Origin: FEB-22 sp003105195
Lineage (GTDB): Bacteria > Pseudomonadota > Alphaproteobacteria > Rhizobiales > Xanthobacteraceae
Direction: 5' to 3'
Length of the DNA stretch: 64,000 nt
Assembly: GCA_027493405.1 (NCBI GenBank)
Contig: JAOSKV010000001.1
Coordinates: 870,855 to 934,854, forward strand
Every line of letters begins with the position of its first letter. Within the stretch, counting starts at the first letter, position 1. The notes under the pieces are model-generated. The model ran no database searches and was not told the origin of the DNA. It saw only the letters and a program-made list of their open reading frames with translations. Position numbers and translations under genes: made by a program. Shown here piece by piece: positions 20,678-28,660 of the stretch.

Positions 20678-21781
20678 TCAGGACGCTGCGGCGGCGCCCG
20701 CGAGGGCGGGTGCCGGGGCACCGCGCCGCAGCGCGAGCCGCTCCGCATGGATCACCGCGATCGCCAGCACGATGACGGCCGCACCCTGGTGCAGCAGCGC
20801 GAGCGAGATCGGCACCATATAGAGGAGCGTGAGGATGCCGATCGCGGCCTGCAGCGTGACCGCGGCCGCGAGCGCCACCGCGCCGGTGGCCGCCGCCCGG
20901 CCGGGCTCGCTGCGCAAGGCGTCGGCCGCGTGCAGCACCGCCGCGATCCACAGCACATAGGCGAAGAGCCGATGGATGAACTGCACGGTGAGCACGTTCT
21001 CGAACAGGTTGCGCCAGGCCGGCTCGAGCAGCATCAGCTCCGCGGCCGCCGGCACCAGTCGGCCGTCCATCAGCGGCCAGGTATTGTAGGTGAGCCCGGC
21101 GTCGAGCCCCGCGACCAGGGCGCCGAGATAGATCTGCAGCAGCACCAGCGCGACCAGCACGCCGGCGCCGACGCGCAGACGGCGCGGGGCGTCCACGGCC
21201 GCCGCGCCGCACGGCGCGAGCCGCCGCGCGGTCCAGACCACCGCCGCGAAGATCACGCAGGCGAGCGTCAGGTGGATCGCCAGCCGGTATTGCGACACGT
21301 CGGTGCGATGCACGAGACCCGAGGCCACCATCCACCAGCCGATCGCCCCTTGCAGGCCGCCGAGCGCGAAGATTCCCCAGAGCCGTCCGCGCAGGCCCGG
21401 CTCGATCCAGCCGCGCCACAGGAACCACAGGAACGGCAGCAGGAACACGGCGCCGATGGTACGGCCGAGCAGCCGGTGCCCCCACTCCCACCAGAAGATC
21501 ACCTTGAACTCGGACAGCGTCATCGAGCTGTTGAGCTTCTGGAACTGCGGGATGGTCTTGTACTTGTCGAACTCCGCCTGCCATGCGGCCTCGCTCAGCG
21601 GCGGAATCGTGCCCGTCACGGGCTTCCATTCGACGATCGAGAGGCCCGATTCGGTGAGCCGCGTGGCGCCGCCGACCACCACGGTGGCGAACACCAGGGC
21701 TGCCACGACGATCAGCCAGAGCCGGATGATGCGACGGCGAAGCTCGAGGGGTGCGGACATGGATCGCGTCTTGTCGGCCAT
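20678..21781 (-). CDS. ctaA: heme A synthase (COX15/CtaA)
   Basis: Inner-membrane enzyme that oxidises heme O to heme A for cytochrome aa3 oxidase. The 367 residues contain about eight transmembrane helices. Conserved segments include GGATRLTESGLSIVEWKPVTG, FWWEWGHRLLGRTIG, GLVHRTDVSQYRLAIH and FIHRLFAYVLW, with heme-ligand histidines in HR and IH pairs, and LLHQGAAVIVLA near the end. The ATG at 21781 (MADKTRSMSAPLELRRR) is chosen over the open frame upstream to 21964; MSAPLEL at 21760 is an alternative. It is divergent from a DUF2842 gene, a familiar arrangement in Rhizobiales. Confidence 0.95.
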   Translation of the reverse strand: MADKTRSMSAPLELRRRIIRLWLIVVAALVFATVVVGGATRLTESGLSIVEWKPVTGTIPPLSEAAWQAEFDKYKTIPQFQKLNSSMTLSEFKVIFWWEWGHRLLGRTIGAVFLLPFLWFLWRGWIEPGLRGRLWGIFALGGLQGAIGWWMVASGLVHRTDVSQYRLAIHLTLACVIFAAVVWTARRLAPCGAAAVDAPRRLRVGAGVLVALVLLQIYLGALVAGLDAGLTYNTWPLMDGRLVPAAAELMLLEPAWRNLFENVLTVQFIHRLFAYVLWIAAVLHAADALRSEPGRAAATGAVALAAAVTLQAAIGILTLLYMVPISLALLHQGAAVIVLAIAVIHAERLALRRGAPAPALAGAAAAS

Positions 21782-21854
21782 GGCATGGGAACGATATAGA
21801 GCCGCGGGATCCGGTCCCTTGATCAAGCTCAAAAACGCCCGGGAGTTCGTATCA

Positions 21855-22067
21855 ATGCGCATCCGCACGCGCAAGCTGATCGGGGCCGTGGCGCTCCTCG
21901 TCCTGGTGACGACCTGGGCGCTCGGCGCCATGGCGCTGGCGCAGTCGGTGCTCACCTCCACCAACGGCCTCCTCGCCGCGGTCTACTACGTCGTGTTCGG
22001 CGTCGGCTGGGTGCTGCCCGCGATGCCCCTGGTGCGCTGGATGCAGCGCCCGGACCCGGTGGGGTGA
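21855..22067 (+). CDS. DUF2842 family small membrane protein
   Basis: Seventy residues with two predicted transmembrane helices (LIGAVALLVLVTTWALGAMA and AAVYYVVFGVGWVLPAMPLV), a basic start MRIRTRK and the ending VRWMQRPDP. This matches the alphaproteobacterial DUF2842 family, whose function is not known; association with ctaA suggests a link to terminal oxidase biogenesis, but that is inference. The ATG at 21855 gives the conserved N-terminus. Confidence 0.85.
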   Translation: MRIRTRKLIGAVALLVLVTTWALGAMALAQSVLTSTNGLLAAVYYVVFGVGWVLPAMPLVRWMQRPDPVG

Positions 22068-22148
22068 CGCACGTCGAAGCCCGTGGCCCGCATGAGCACG
22101 GCGACCTGCGGGCGGGCATGCCGGGTATCGCTCCGCTCACCCGCGCGA

Positions 22149-23259
22149 CTACGCCACGTCCAGTCGGCGCAGGCCGTTCCACAGCGTCGTCGGCGCGCCC
22201 GACAGCAGCGCCTTGAGGTAGCGCAGGCGCTGGTACTCGCCGTTGAGCGAGATGCGCGGCAGCGCCGTGAGATGGTCGCGGTGCGCCCGGAACAGGATCC
22301 CGGGCCGGGTCGTCACCGCGGTCTTGAAGCCGAGCTCGGCCGCGATCCGAAAATCGCGCGGTCCCGCCGAGGTCGCATCACCGACCGGGTAGGCGAAATG
22401 CCGCGGCCGCTTGCCGAGCGCCGCCTCGATCACCGCGGCACCGAGCTGCATCTCGTTGCGCGCGACCTCCTCGGAGGCCTTCTTCAGCATGATGTGGTCG
22501 ACCGTGTGCCCGCCGATGGTCGCGAGCGGATCCGCCGCGATCTCGGCGAGCTCGGACCAGGTCATGCAGAGCTCCTTGCAGAAGGCGTCCGCATCCACGC
22601 CGTAGCGCCGCGCGAGGTCGCGGATCAGCCGCCGCATCTCGGCCTCGTCGTCGAGGCCGCGCAGCCACCAGTAGAGATGTGCGAACGCGGTGTGTTTCCC
22701 CTCGGGGGGGGGGGGGGGGGGCGGGGTGCTCGTTGCGGCCCCCGGGGCGGGGGGGGGCGGGGGGGGGGCGCGGCCCCCGCGGCCAACCCCACCAGAGATC
22801 GCCGATCTGGTCCGGAAAGCTGGTCGGAACGTAGATCGCGAACGGTACCCCGTGCTTGCGCAGGATCGGATAGGCGTAGTCGAGATTGTCGCGATAGCCG
22901 TCGTCGAAGGTGAAGCAGGCGAACCGGCGGCGGAAGTCTCCGCTCGTCATCCGCTCATGGACCTCGTCGAGGGAGACGAGATCGACCCGCGCGCGGCGCA
23001 GGTACCGAATCACGTCCTCCAGGAAGGCGGGCGTGACCTCGAGCAGGCGGTTCGGCTGGAACGAATCGAGGCGCGGCGGCCGCACGTGGTGCAGCATCAG
23101 GATCGCACCGACGCCGCCGAGCAGCGGGCGCGCCAGGAGATGGGCGCCCGAGAAATAGAGTCCCTCCAGCCCGGCCCGGATGATCTGCCCGCGCAGCCCC
23201 GCCAATCCCCTGCCCTCCCCGGATTCGCGGCGCGGGAACCGCGTCCGAACCCGGACCAT
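22149..23259 (-). pseudogene. polysaccharide deacetylase, interrupted by a corrupted G-rich stretch
   Basis: NodB-fold carbohydrate esterase, probably acting on the exopolysaccharide made by the genes to its right. The N-terminal part (from an ATG at 23259, MVRVRTRFPRRE) includes LMLHHVRPPRLDSFQPNRLL, the metal-binding FTFDDGYRDNLDYAYPIL and PFAIYVPTSFPDQIGDLWWG. The C-terminal part, in another frame, resumes with FAHLYWWLRGLDDEAEMRRL, then GGHTVDHIMLKK with the metal-ligand histidines, and FAYPVGDATSAG. Between them about 30 codons are replaced by the near-pure G/C tract at 22704-22782, and the frame is lost. Both halves are intact, so the gene may be functional in the organism and wrong only in this sequence. 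Confidence 0.8.
22704..22782. other. poly-G/C tract, probable sequencing or assembly artefact
   Basis: An 18-base G run (22704-22721) is followed by GCGGGG, a G9 run, a G10 run and further C/G blocks. There is almost no A or T over about 80 bases. It falls in the middle of the polysaccharide deacetylase, where a normal coding segment is expected. The coding sequence resumes sensibly on both sides. Confidence 0.7.
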
Positions 23260-23342
23260 TGCAGCACATGCCAACCCTTTGTTGAGAAATTCTTGCCATG
23301 GTTCCGCGACCGGCGGCGCGACCGCCAGCGAGACCCCTGGCA

Positions 23343-24563
23343 ATGTCGAGCGCGCCCCTTCGGTTCGAAGCCGTGGCAATTGCGGACTCATCGACGCAGC
23401 CCGGGCGCACCGCACGCATCGAGATCGTGCAGGATCTCGCGCGCGCGGAGCCGGTCTGGCGGCACCTCGAGCAGGGCGATGTGCTCGCGACCCCCTATCA
23501 GCGCTACGACCTGCTCGCGCCCTGGCTGCGCGAGGTGGGAGCCCGCACGGGCGTGACGCCGTTCCTGGTGGTCGGCCGCGACGACACCGGCGCACCGGCG
23601 TTCCTGTGGCCGCTCGGGCGGTCGGGCGCGGGCCCGCTGACGGTCGTACGCTTCCTCGGCGGCAAGCACGCCAACTTCAATCTCGCTCTGTGGCGTCGCG
23701 ACGTCGCGGCCGCGATGGACGCGCCGGCGCTGCGCGCCGTCATCGCGGCGATCGCGGCGGCGGGACCGCGCGTGGACCTGCTGCAGCTGTTCAACCAGCC
23801 CGAATCCTGGGAGGGCCTGCCGAACCCGCTCGCCGCCCTGCCGCACCAGGCGTCGCCGAGCTTCGGTTACCGCGGCAGGCTGCAGGGCGATTTCGAGGCG
23901 CTCCTCGCCTCCCGCTCCAGCACGGTGGCGCGGCGCAAGATGCGCAGCAAGGAACGCGCCCTCGCGAACCTCGGCGCGCTGCGCGCCTCCCGCATCGCGA
24001 CGCGCGAGGAAGCCGAGCGGGTGCTGAGCGACTTCTTCACGCAGAAGTCCGAGCGGCTGGCCGAACAAGGCCTGCCGGACGTGTTCGCCGAGCCGGGCGT
24101 GCGCGACTTCATCACCGAGGCCGCGACTGCGCGCCTCGCGGAAGGCAGGCCCGCGATCGAGCTCTATGCGCTCGAGCTCGACAGCGAGATCCTCGCCACC
24201 TTCGGGGCGGTGACGGACGGCCGCCGCCTCTCGACGATGTTCAACTCGATGACGCGCGGCCCGCTCGCCGCCAAGAGCCCGGGCCAGCTCCTGCTGCAGA
24301 CCCTGGTGCGCCTGTCCTGCGAGCGCGGCATCGGGGTCTTCGACCTCGGCGTCGGCGAGGCGAGCTACAAGCAGCTCTTCTGCGACGAGGCGGAGCCGCT
24401 GTTCGACAGCTTCATCGGCCTCACGCCTGCCGGGCACCTGGCGGCCGCCGCCTCCCGGCTCGCCTATGCGTGCAAGCGCCACATCAAGCACAACCCGGCG
24501 ATCTGGCAGGCCATCACGGCCACGCGCCGGCTGCGCGGCGGCAGGACCGCTGCGGAGGACTGA
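23343..24563 (+). CDS. GNAT-superfamily acetyltransferase (CelD/BcsL-like)
   Basis: A 406-residue protein of the Acetyltransferase_6 (CelD/BcsL) group, often found in exopolysaccharide clusters and thought to acetylate sugars or intermediates. The double GNAT-like fold is suggested by LEQGDVLATPYQRYDLLAPWL near the start, SRSSTVARRKMRSKERAL in the middle, and IELYALELDSEILATFGAV with SPGQLLLQTLVRLSCERGI and FDLGVGEASYKQLFCDE in the second half, typical CoA-binding and core strands. The frame opens at 23298, but MSSAPLRFEAV at 23343 is a better start. It is divergent from the deacetylase and converges on the Wzz-like gene. Confidence 0.85.
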   Translation: MSSAPLRFEAVAIADSSTQPGRTARIEIVQDLARAEPVWRHLEQGDVLATPYQRYDLLAPWLREVGARTGVTPFLVVGRDDTGAPAFLWPLGRSGAGPLTVVRFLGGKHANFNLALWRRDVAAAMDAPALRAVIAAIAAAGPRVDLLQLFNQPESWEGLPNPLAALPHQASPSFGYRGRLQGDFEALLASRSSTVARRKMRSKERALANLGALRASRIATREEAERVLSDFFTQKSERLAEQGLPDVFAEPGVRDFITEAATARLAEGRPAIELYALELDSEILATFGAVTDGRRLSTMFNSMTRGPLAAKSPGQLLLQTLVRLSCERGIGVFDLGVGEASYKQLFCDEAEPLFDSFIGLTPAGHLAAAASRLAYACKRHIKHNPAIWQAITATRRLRGGRTAAED

Positions 24564-24595
24564 GCCGGCCGGCGCGAAGCCGCGCGGCCTCGGCC

Positions 24596-26755
24596 TCAGG
24601 CGGCCGCGACCGTCGTCTCCGGCAGTTCCGACGCCGCCGCGTTGCCGGGCAGCCAGATGTCGGTGAAACCCGATTCCGAGAGCTGGTCGCAAGCCTCCTT
24701 CACGAGCTCCGGTGCCGCCGGGCCCGCGACCAGCACGGCCTCTGGCGCGAAGCGCGCCATGCGCACGGCGTCGAAATCTCCGACCGCGCCGGCATCGATC
24801 ACCAGGTGGTCGTAGCTGCGCGCCAGCGCGTCGAGCGCGATCGCGAGCCGTTCGGACATCAGGATCGCGGCGCTGTCGGCGCCGACGCGGCCCGCCGGCA
24901 CGAGATGCGCGCGGGACCGGCGGTCGCGCGTCATGATCTCCCCGAACGACGCCGCTCCCCGCACCAGGTCGGCAATTCCCGGCGCCGACGGATCGATCGC
25001 GATGGCCGCGAGGTTGGGACCGCTCAAGGCGAGATCGACCAGGATCACGCGGCCCTCCCGGGCGAGCAGGCGCGCGAGCGCGATCGCCGTGACGCTCGTC
25101 CCCACGTGGCGCGCGGCGCCCATGACGGCGACGCGCCGGCCGCCCTCCCCGGCTTCGCGCAGGCCGGCCGCCACGTCCGCGATCGTCAGGCCGGCGCTCT
25201 CGTCATTCGCCGGCGCGGCCTCGGACACGGCCTCGCCGGGTTCCGGATCCGGCCGCGCGAAGCTTGGCTCGACCGCCGCTGCGCCACGCGTCGCGAGCGG
25301 GCCATGCAGCAGCTCGCCGGTCGCGACGAAGCCCGCCATCGTGAACATGGTCGCAAGGGTCGCGATCAGGACGATCGGCAGCTTCTTCGGGAAATAGGGC
25401 GTGTTCGAAGCGGCCGCGCGCGAGATGATGCGCGCGTCGCTCGGCGCGGCGCCGATGCTGTCGCGGGCGGTCGCCTCGCGGTACTTCGCGAGATAGGCCT
25501 CGAGCAGGTCGCGCTGTGCCTTCGCCTCGCGCTCGAGCGCGCGCAGCTCCACGTCCTGGCCGCTGTTGGAGGAGGCCTGGCGCTTGAGCTGGTCGAGGCT
25601 GCTCGACAGCGACTCCACGCGCGCACTCGCGATCTTCGCGTCGTTCTCGAAGGCGCGCGCGACGCGCTCCGCCTCGACGCGCAGCTGGCGGTCGAGGTCG
25701 CCGACCTGCGCCTTGAGCTCCTTGATGCGCGGATGCGAGCCGAGCAGGGTCGAGGACTGCTCGGCAAGCTGTGCCTGCAGCGTGACCCGCTGCTCCGAGA
25801 GCCGCCGCACCACCTCCGAGTTCAGCACGTCGGACGCCTCGATCGGCCCGCCGCGCTTCAGCAACTCGCGGATGAAGCGCGCCTTCGCTTCCAACTCGGC
25901 CTTCTGCGCCCGCGCGGTCGCGAGGTCGCGGTTGGCCTCGCCCAGCGTCTGGTTGGAGAGCGTGGTGTTGTTGGTGCCGATGAACAGGTTGGTCTTGCCG
26001 CGGAAGTCCTCGACCTTGGCCTCGGCCTCGGCGACGCGCTTGCGCAGCCCCTCGATCTCGCCCGCGAGCCACCGGCCCGCCAGCCGCGTCTGCTCCTGGC
26101 GCACGGCTTGCTGGAGCTGCAGGTAGGTGTCGGCGATCGCGTTCGCGACCTGCGCCGCGAGCTCGGGATCCTGCGACTGGAACTCGATCGCGATCACGCG
26201 CGACTTGTCCACCGGGAACACTGCGATGCGCTCATAATAGGCGTCGAGCACGCGCTCCTCGGGCGTCATCCCCAGTGGGTCGCGCGCGAGCCCGACGAAG
26301 CCCAGGATGGTGCGCACCAGCGACGGCCCGCGCAGGGCCGGGTCGAACTCGGGTTTCTCGCCGAGCTTGAGCTCCCGGATCACCTGCCGGGCGAGGTCGC
26401 GCGACAGGGCGAGCTGGACCTGGCTCGTCACCGCCTCCGGGTCCACGTTGCGCTCGCGCTCGGCATTCTTGTCGGCCTCGGGCCGCAGGAAGACGTTCTC
26501 GCGCCCTTCGATCAGGATGCGCGCTTCCGACTTGTATTTCGGGGTGAGCAGGTTGACGCCCACCGCGGCGACGAGCGCGACCGCGAGGCTCGGCGCCAGC
26601 ACCCACCATTTCTTGCGCCACAGCGACCGGCCGAGCGAGCCGAAATCGAGCTCGCCGCCTCCGGCGGCATCGACCCCGTCGTTCCTGTCCGTCTCGCCTG
26701 CACGCATGACCGAACCCACCACGGAAGCACCGCCCGTGCGCCCATCAAGAAGCAT
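24596..26755 (-). CDS. exopolysaccharide chain-length/transport protein (GumC/Wzz with BY-kinase-like domain)
   Basis: Inner-membrane co-polymerase that sets chain length and links polymerisation to export. The 719 residues contain a first transmembrane helix at about 50-70, a long periplasmic Wzz region with coiled coil (about 220-430), a second helix at about 459-478 and a C-terminal cytoplasmic P-loop-like domain. That domain is degenerate: the Walker A position reads GAARHVGTSVT (546-556), with Thr553 where Lys is expected, and there is no C-terminal tyrosine cluster. Kinase activity is therefore doubtful. The start at 26755 lacks a clear ribosome binding site; Met17 (26707) is an alternative. 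It is divergent from the Wza-like export gene. Confidence 0.9.
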   Translation of the reverse strand: MLLDGRTGGASVVGSVMRAGETDRNDGVDAAGGGELDFGSLGRSLWRKKWWVLAPSLAVALVAAVGVNLLTPKYKSEARILIEGRENVFLRPEADKNAERERNVDPEAVTSQVQLALSRDLARQVIRELKLGEKPEFDPALRGPSLVRTILGFVGLARDPLGMTPEERVLDAYYERIAVFPVDKSRVIAIEFQSQDPELAAQVANAIADTYLQLQQAVRQEQTRLAGRWLAGEIEGLRKRVAEAEAKVEDFRGKTNLFIGTNNTTLSNQTLGEANRDLATARAQKAELEAKARFIRELLKRGGPIEASDVLNSEVVRRLSEQRVTLQAQLAEQSSTLLGSHPRIKELKAQVGDLDRQLRVEAERVARAFENDAKIASARVESLSSSLDQLKRQASSNSGQDVELRALEREAKAQRDLLEAYLAKYREATARDSIGAAPSDARIISRAAASNTPYFPKKLPIVLIATLATMFTMAGFVATGELLHGPLATRGAAAVEPSFARPDPEPGEAVSEAAPANDESAGLTIADVAAGLREAGEGGRRVAVMGAARHVGTSVTAIALARLLAREGRVILVDLALSGPNLAAIAIDPSAPGIADLVRGAASFGEIMTRDRRSRAHLVPAGRVGADSAAILMSERLAIALDALARSYDHLVIDAGAVGDFDAVRMARFAPEAVLVAGPAAPELVKEACDQLSESGFTDIWLPGNAAASELPETTVAAA

Positions 26756-26858
26756 TAAGGTTGCTTTGGCGTTAATCCGGTCCCTGGGATTGGAGAGGCT
26801 TTGTTAACCATGGCCGGCGTTAATCGGGCCCACGCGTTCCTGCCATCGGGTCCTGGTC

Positions 26859-27416
26859 ATGCGCCTGTGCCGCCTCGCCGTGCTCGCCGTTGCCGCGCTG
26901 GCGCTCGCCGCCTGCGCGCACGGCTACGGCGCGGCCCCGGTCTCCCCCAAGGCCGACGCGCCCTACACCCTCGACTCGGGCGACAAGCTGCGCGTCGTGG
27001 TGTTCGGCCAGGAGGGGCTCAGCAACTCCTATGCGGTCGACACCGCCGGGCGCATCACGATGCCGCTGATCGGGGCGGTGCCGGCGCGCGGCAAGACCCC
27101 GGCCGGGCTCCAGCAGACGATCGGCGAGCGGCTCAGGCAGGGCTTCGTGCGCGAGCCGCATGTCGCCGTCGAGGTCGAGGCTTACCGGCCGTTCTTCATC
27201 CTCGGCGAGGTCACGGCGCCCGGGCAGTATCCCTATGTTCCGAACATGACGATCGAGACCGCGGTGGCGATCGCGGGCGGTTTCACGCCGCGGGCGCTGA
27301 AATGGTCGGTCGAGGTCAGCCGGCCGATGGGCGACGTCGTCGAGCGCGGCGCCGTGCCGCTCACCTTCCCGGTGCGGCCGGGCGACACCATCGTGGTCGC
27401 GGAACGCTGGTTCTGA
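26859..27416 (+). CDS. polysaccharide export lipoprotein (Wza/ExoF-like)
   Basis: Outer-membrane or periplasmic exporter of the Poly_export family, 185 residues. The N-terminus is a lipoprotein signal with the lipobox LAAC (Cys19). The Poly_export domain has YTLDSGDKLRVVVFGQEGLSNSYAVD and GRITMPLIGAVPARGKT; an SLBB-type segment, FFILGEVTAPGQYPYVPNMT, follows. The short length, lacking the long C-terminal part of Wza, fits the reduced export proteins common in alphaproteobacteria. It is the first gene of a four-gene plus-strand EPS operon, with the glycosyltransferase starting 3 bases after its stop. Confidence 0.92.
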   Translation: MRLCRLAVLAVAALALAACAHGYGAAPVSPKADAPYTLDSGDKLRVVVFGQEGLSNSYAVDTAGRITMPLIGAVPARGKTPAGLQQTIGERLRQGFVREPHVAVEVEAYRPFFILGEVTAPGQYPYVPNMTIETAVAIAGGFTPRALKWSVEVSRPMGDVVERGAVPLTFPVRPGDTIVVAERWF

Positions 27417-27418
27417 CC

Positions 27419-28558
27419 ATGGCGGCGGCAGCGTCACCGCTGCGCATCCTCCATGTCCTGCGCGCCCCCGTGGGAGGCCTGTTCCGGCACGTCGTCGATC
27501 TCGCGCGCGAGCAGGTCGCGCGCGGTCATGCGGTCGGCGTGGTCGCCGATTCCTCCACCGGCGGGGAGCGGGCCCAATCCGTGCTCGCCGGGCTCGCGCC
27601 CGACCTGGCGCTCGGGCTGACGCGCGTGCCCATGAGCCGCCATCTCGGGCCCACCGACGTCGCGGCGCTGCGCCACGTGCGCGCGCGGGCCGCCGCGACC
27701 GCGGCGGACGTGATCCACGGCCACGGCGCCAAGGGCGGCGCCTATGCGCGCCTCACGCCGCGCGGCGCCGCGATCCGCGTCTACACGCCGCACGGCGGCA
27801 GCCTGCACTATTCGGCGTCCTCGCCGGTCGGCCTCGTCTACCTGGCGCTGGAGCGCGCGCTCAAGCGGCGCACCGAGTTGTTCCTGTTCGAGAGCGCGTT
27901 CGGGCGCGATGCCTTCGCGGCCAAGCTCGGCGCGCCGGGCGCGCTCGTGCGCGTCGTTCACAATGGCGTGAGCCCCGGAGAGTTCGAGCCGGTCGCGCCC
28001 CTCCCCGACGCCACCGACCTCGTCTTCATCGGCGAGCTGCGCCGCCTCAAGGGCGTCGATCTCCTGCTCGACGCGGTGGCGGCGCTCGGCCGCGCCGGCA
28101 CCCGCGTGACCGCGACCGTCGTCGGCGACGGCCCGGACGCCGCGGCGTTCCGCGCCCGGGCGACGACGCTCGGCCTCGACCGGGACGTGCGCTTCCATCC
28201 GCCGACCGGCGCGCGCGCCGCCTTCGCGATGGGCCGCTGCGTCGTCGTTCCCTCGCGCGCCGAATCGCTCCCCTATGTGGTGCTCGAGGCCGCCGCCGCC
28301 GGCATGCCCCTGATCGCCACCGCGGTCGGCGGCATTCCCGAGATCTTCGGCGATGAGGCGGGACGCCTCGTCGCGCCCGGCGATGCCGCCGCGCTCGCGG
28401 CGGCGATCCGCGCGACGCTCGCGGATCCCGGCGAAGCCGGCAAGGCGGCGTTAACCTTGCGCGGGCGTATCCGCGAAGGATTCGCGACCGGAATCATGGC
28501 GGAGTCCGTGATCGATGCCTATCGCGCCGCGCTTTCGGCACGCGCCCGCGTGCGGTGA
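27419..28558 (+). CDS. glycosyltransferase family 4 (GT-B fold)
   Basis: Cytoplasmic glycosyltransferase expected to add a sugar to the lipid-linked EPS repeat. The 379 residues begin LRILHVLRAPVGGLFRHVVDLA, typical of GT4 acceptor domains. The donor domain has FIGELRRLKGVDLLLDAVA, TVVGDGPDAAAFRARA and the nucleotide-sugar signature PSRAESLPYVVLEAAAAGMP with the conserved E-x7-E. The start at 27419 follows the export gene almost directly, indicating co-transcription. Donor and acceptor cannot be named from sequence. Confidence 0.9.
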   Translation: MAAAASPLRILHVLRAPVGGLFRHVVDLAREQVARGHAVGVVADSSTGGERAQSVLAGLAPDLALGLTRVPMSRHLGPTDVAALRHVRARAAATAADVIHGHGAKGGAYARLTPRGAAIRVYTPHGGSLHYSASSPVGLVYLALERALKRRTELFLFESAFGRDAFAAKLGAPGALVRVVHNGVSPGEFEPVAPLPDATDLVFIGELRRLKGVDLLLDAVAALGRAGTRVTATVVGDGPDAAAFRARATTLGLDRDVRFHPPTGARAAFAMGRCVVVPSRAESLPYVVLEAAAAGMPLIATAVGGIPEIFGDEAGRLVAPGDAAALAAAIRATLADPGEAGKAALTLRGRIREGFATGIMAESVIDAYRAALSARARVR

Positions 28559-28660
28559 ATCACGGATCTCATCAAGCCTTTCTTGATGCTTTTTCGTTAG
28601 ATGCGGGGGTGATCGCCAGCCGCCCGCGCGCGGCATTCGTTCGAGCCGAGGATCCGGGTT

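Noticed and set aside
23180..26758. Plus-strand open frame of nearly 1200 codons
   Set aside because: It runs in the wrong frame of the acetyltransferase gene and antisense to the Wzz-like gene; its composition is that of a shadow frame.
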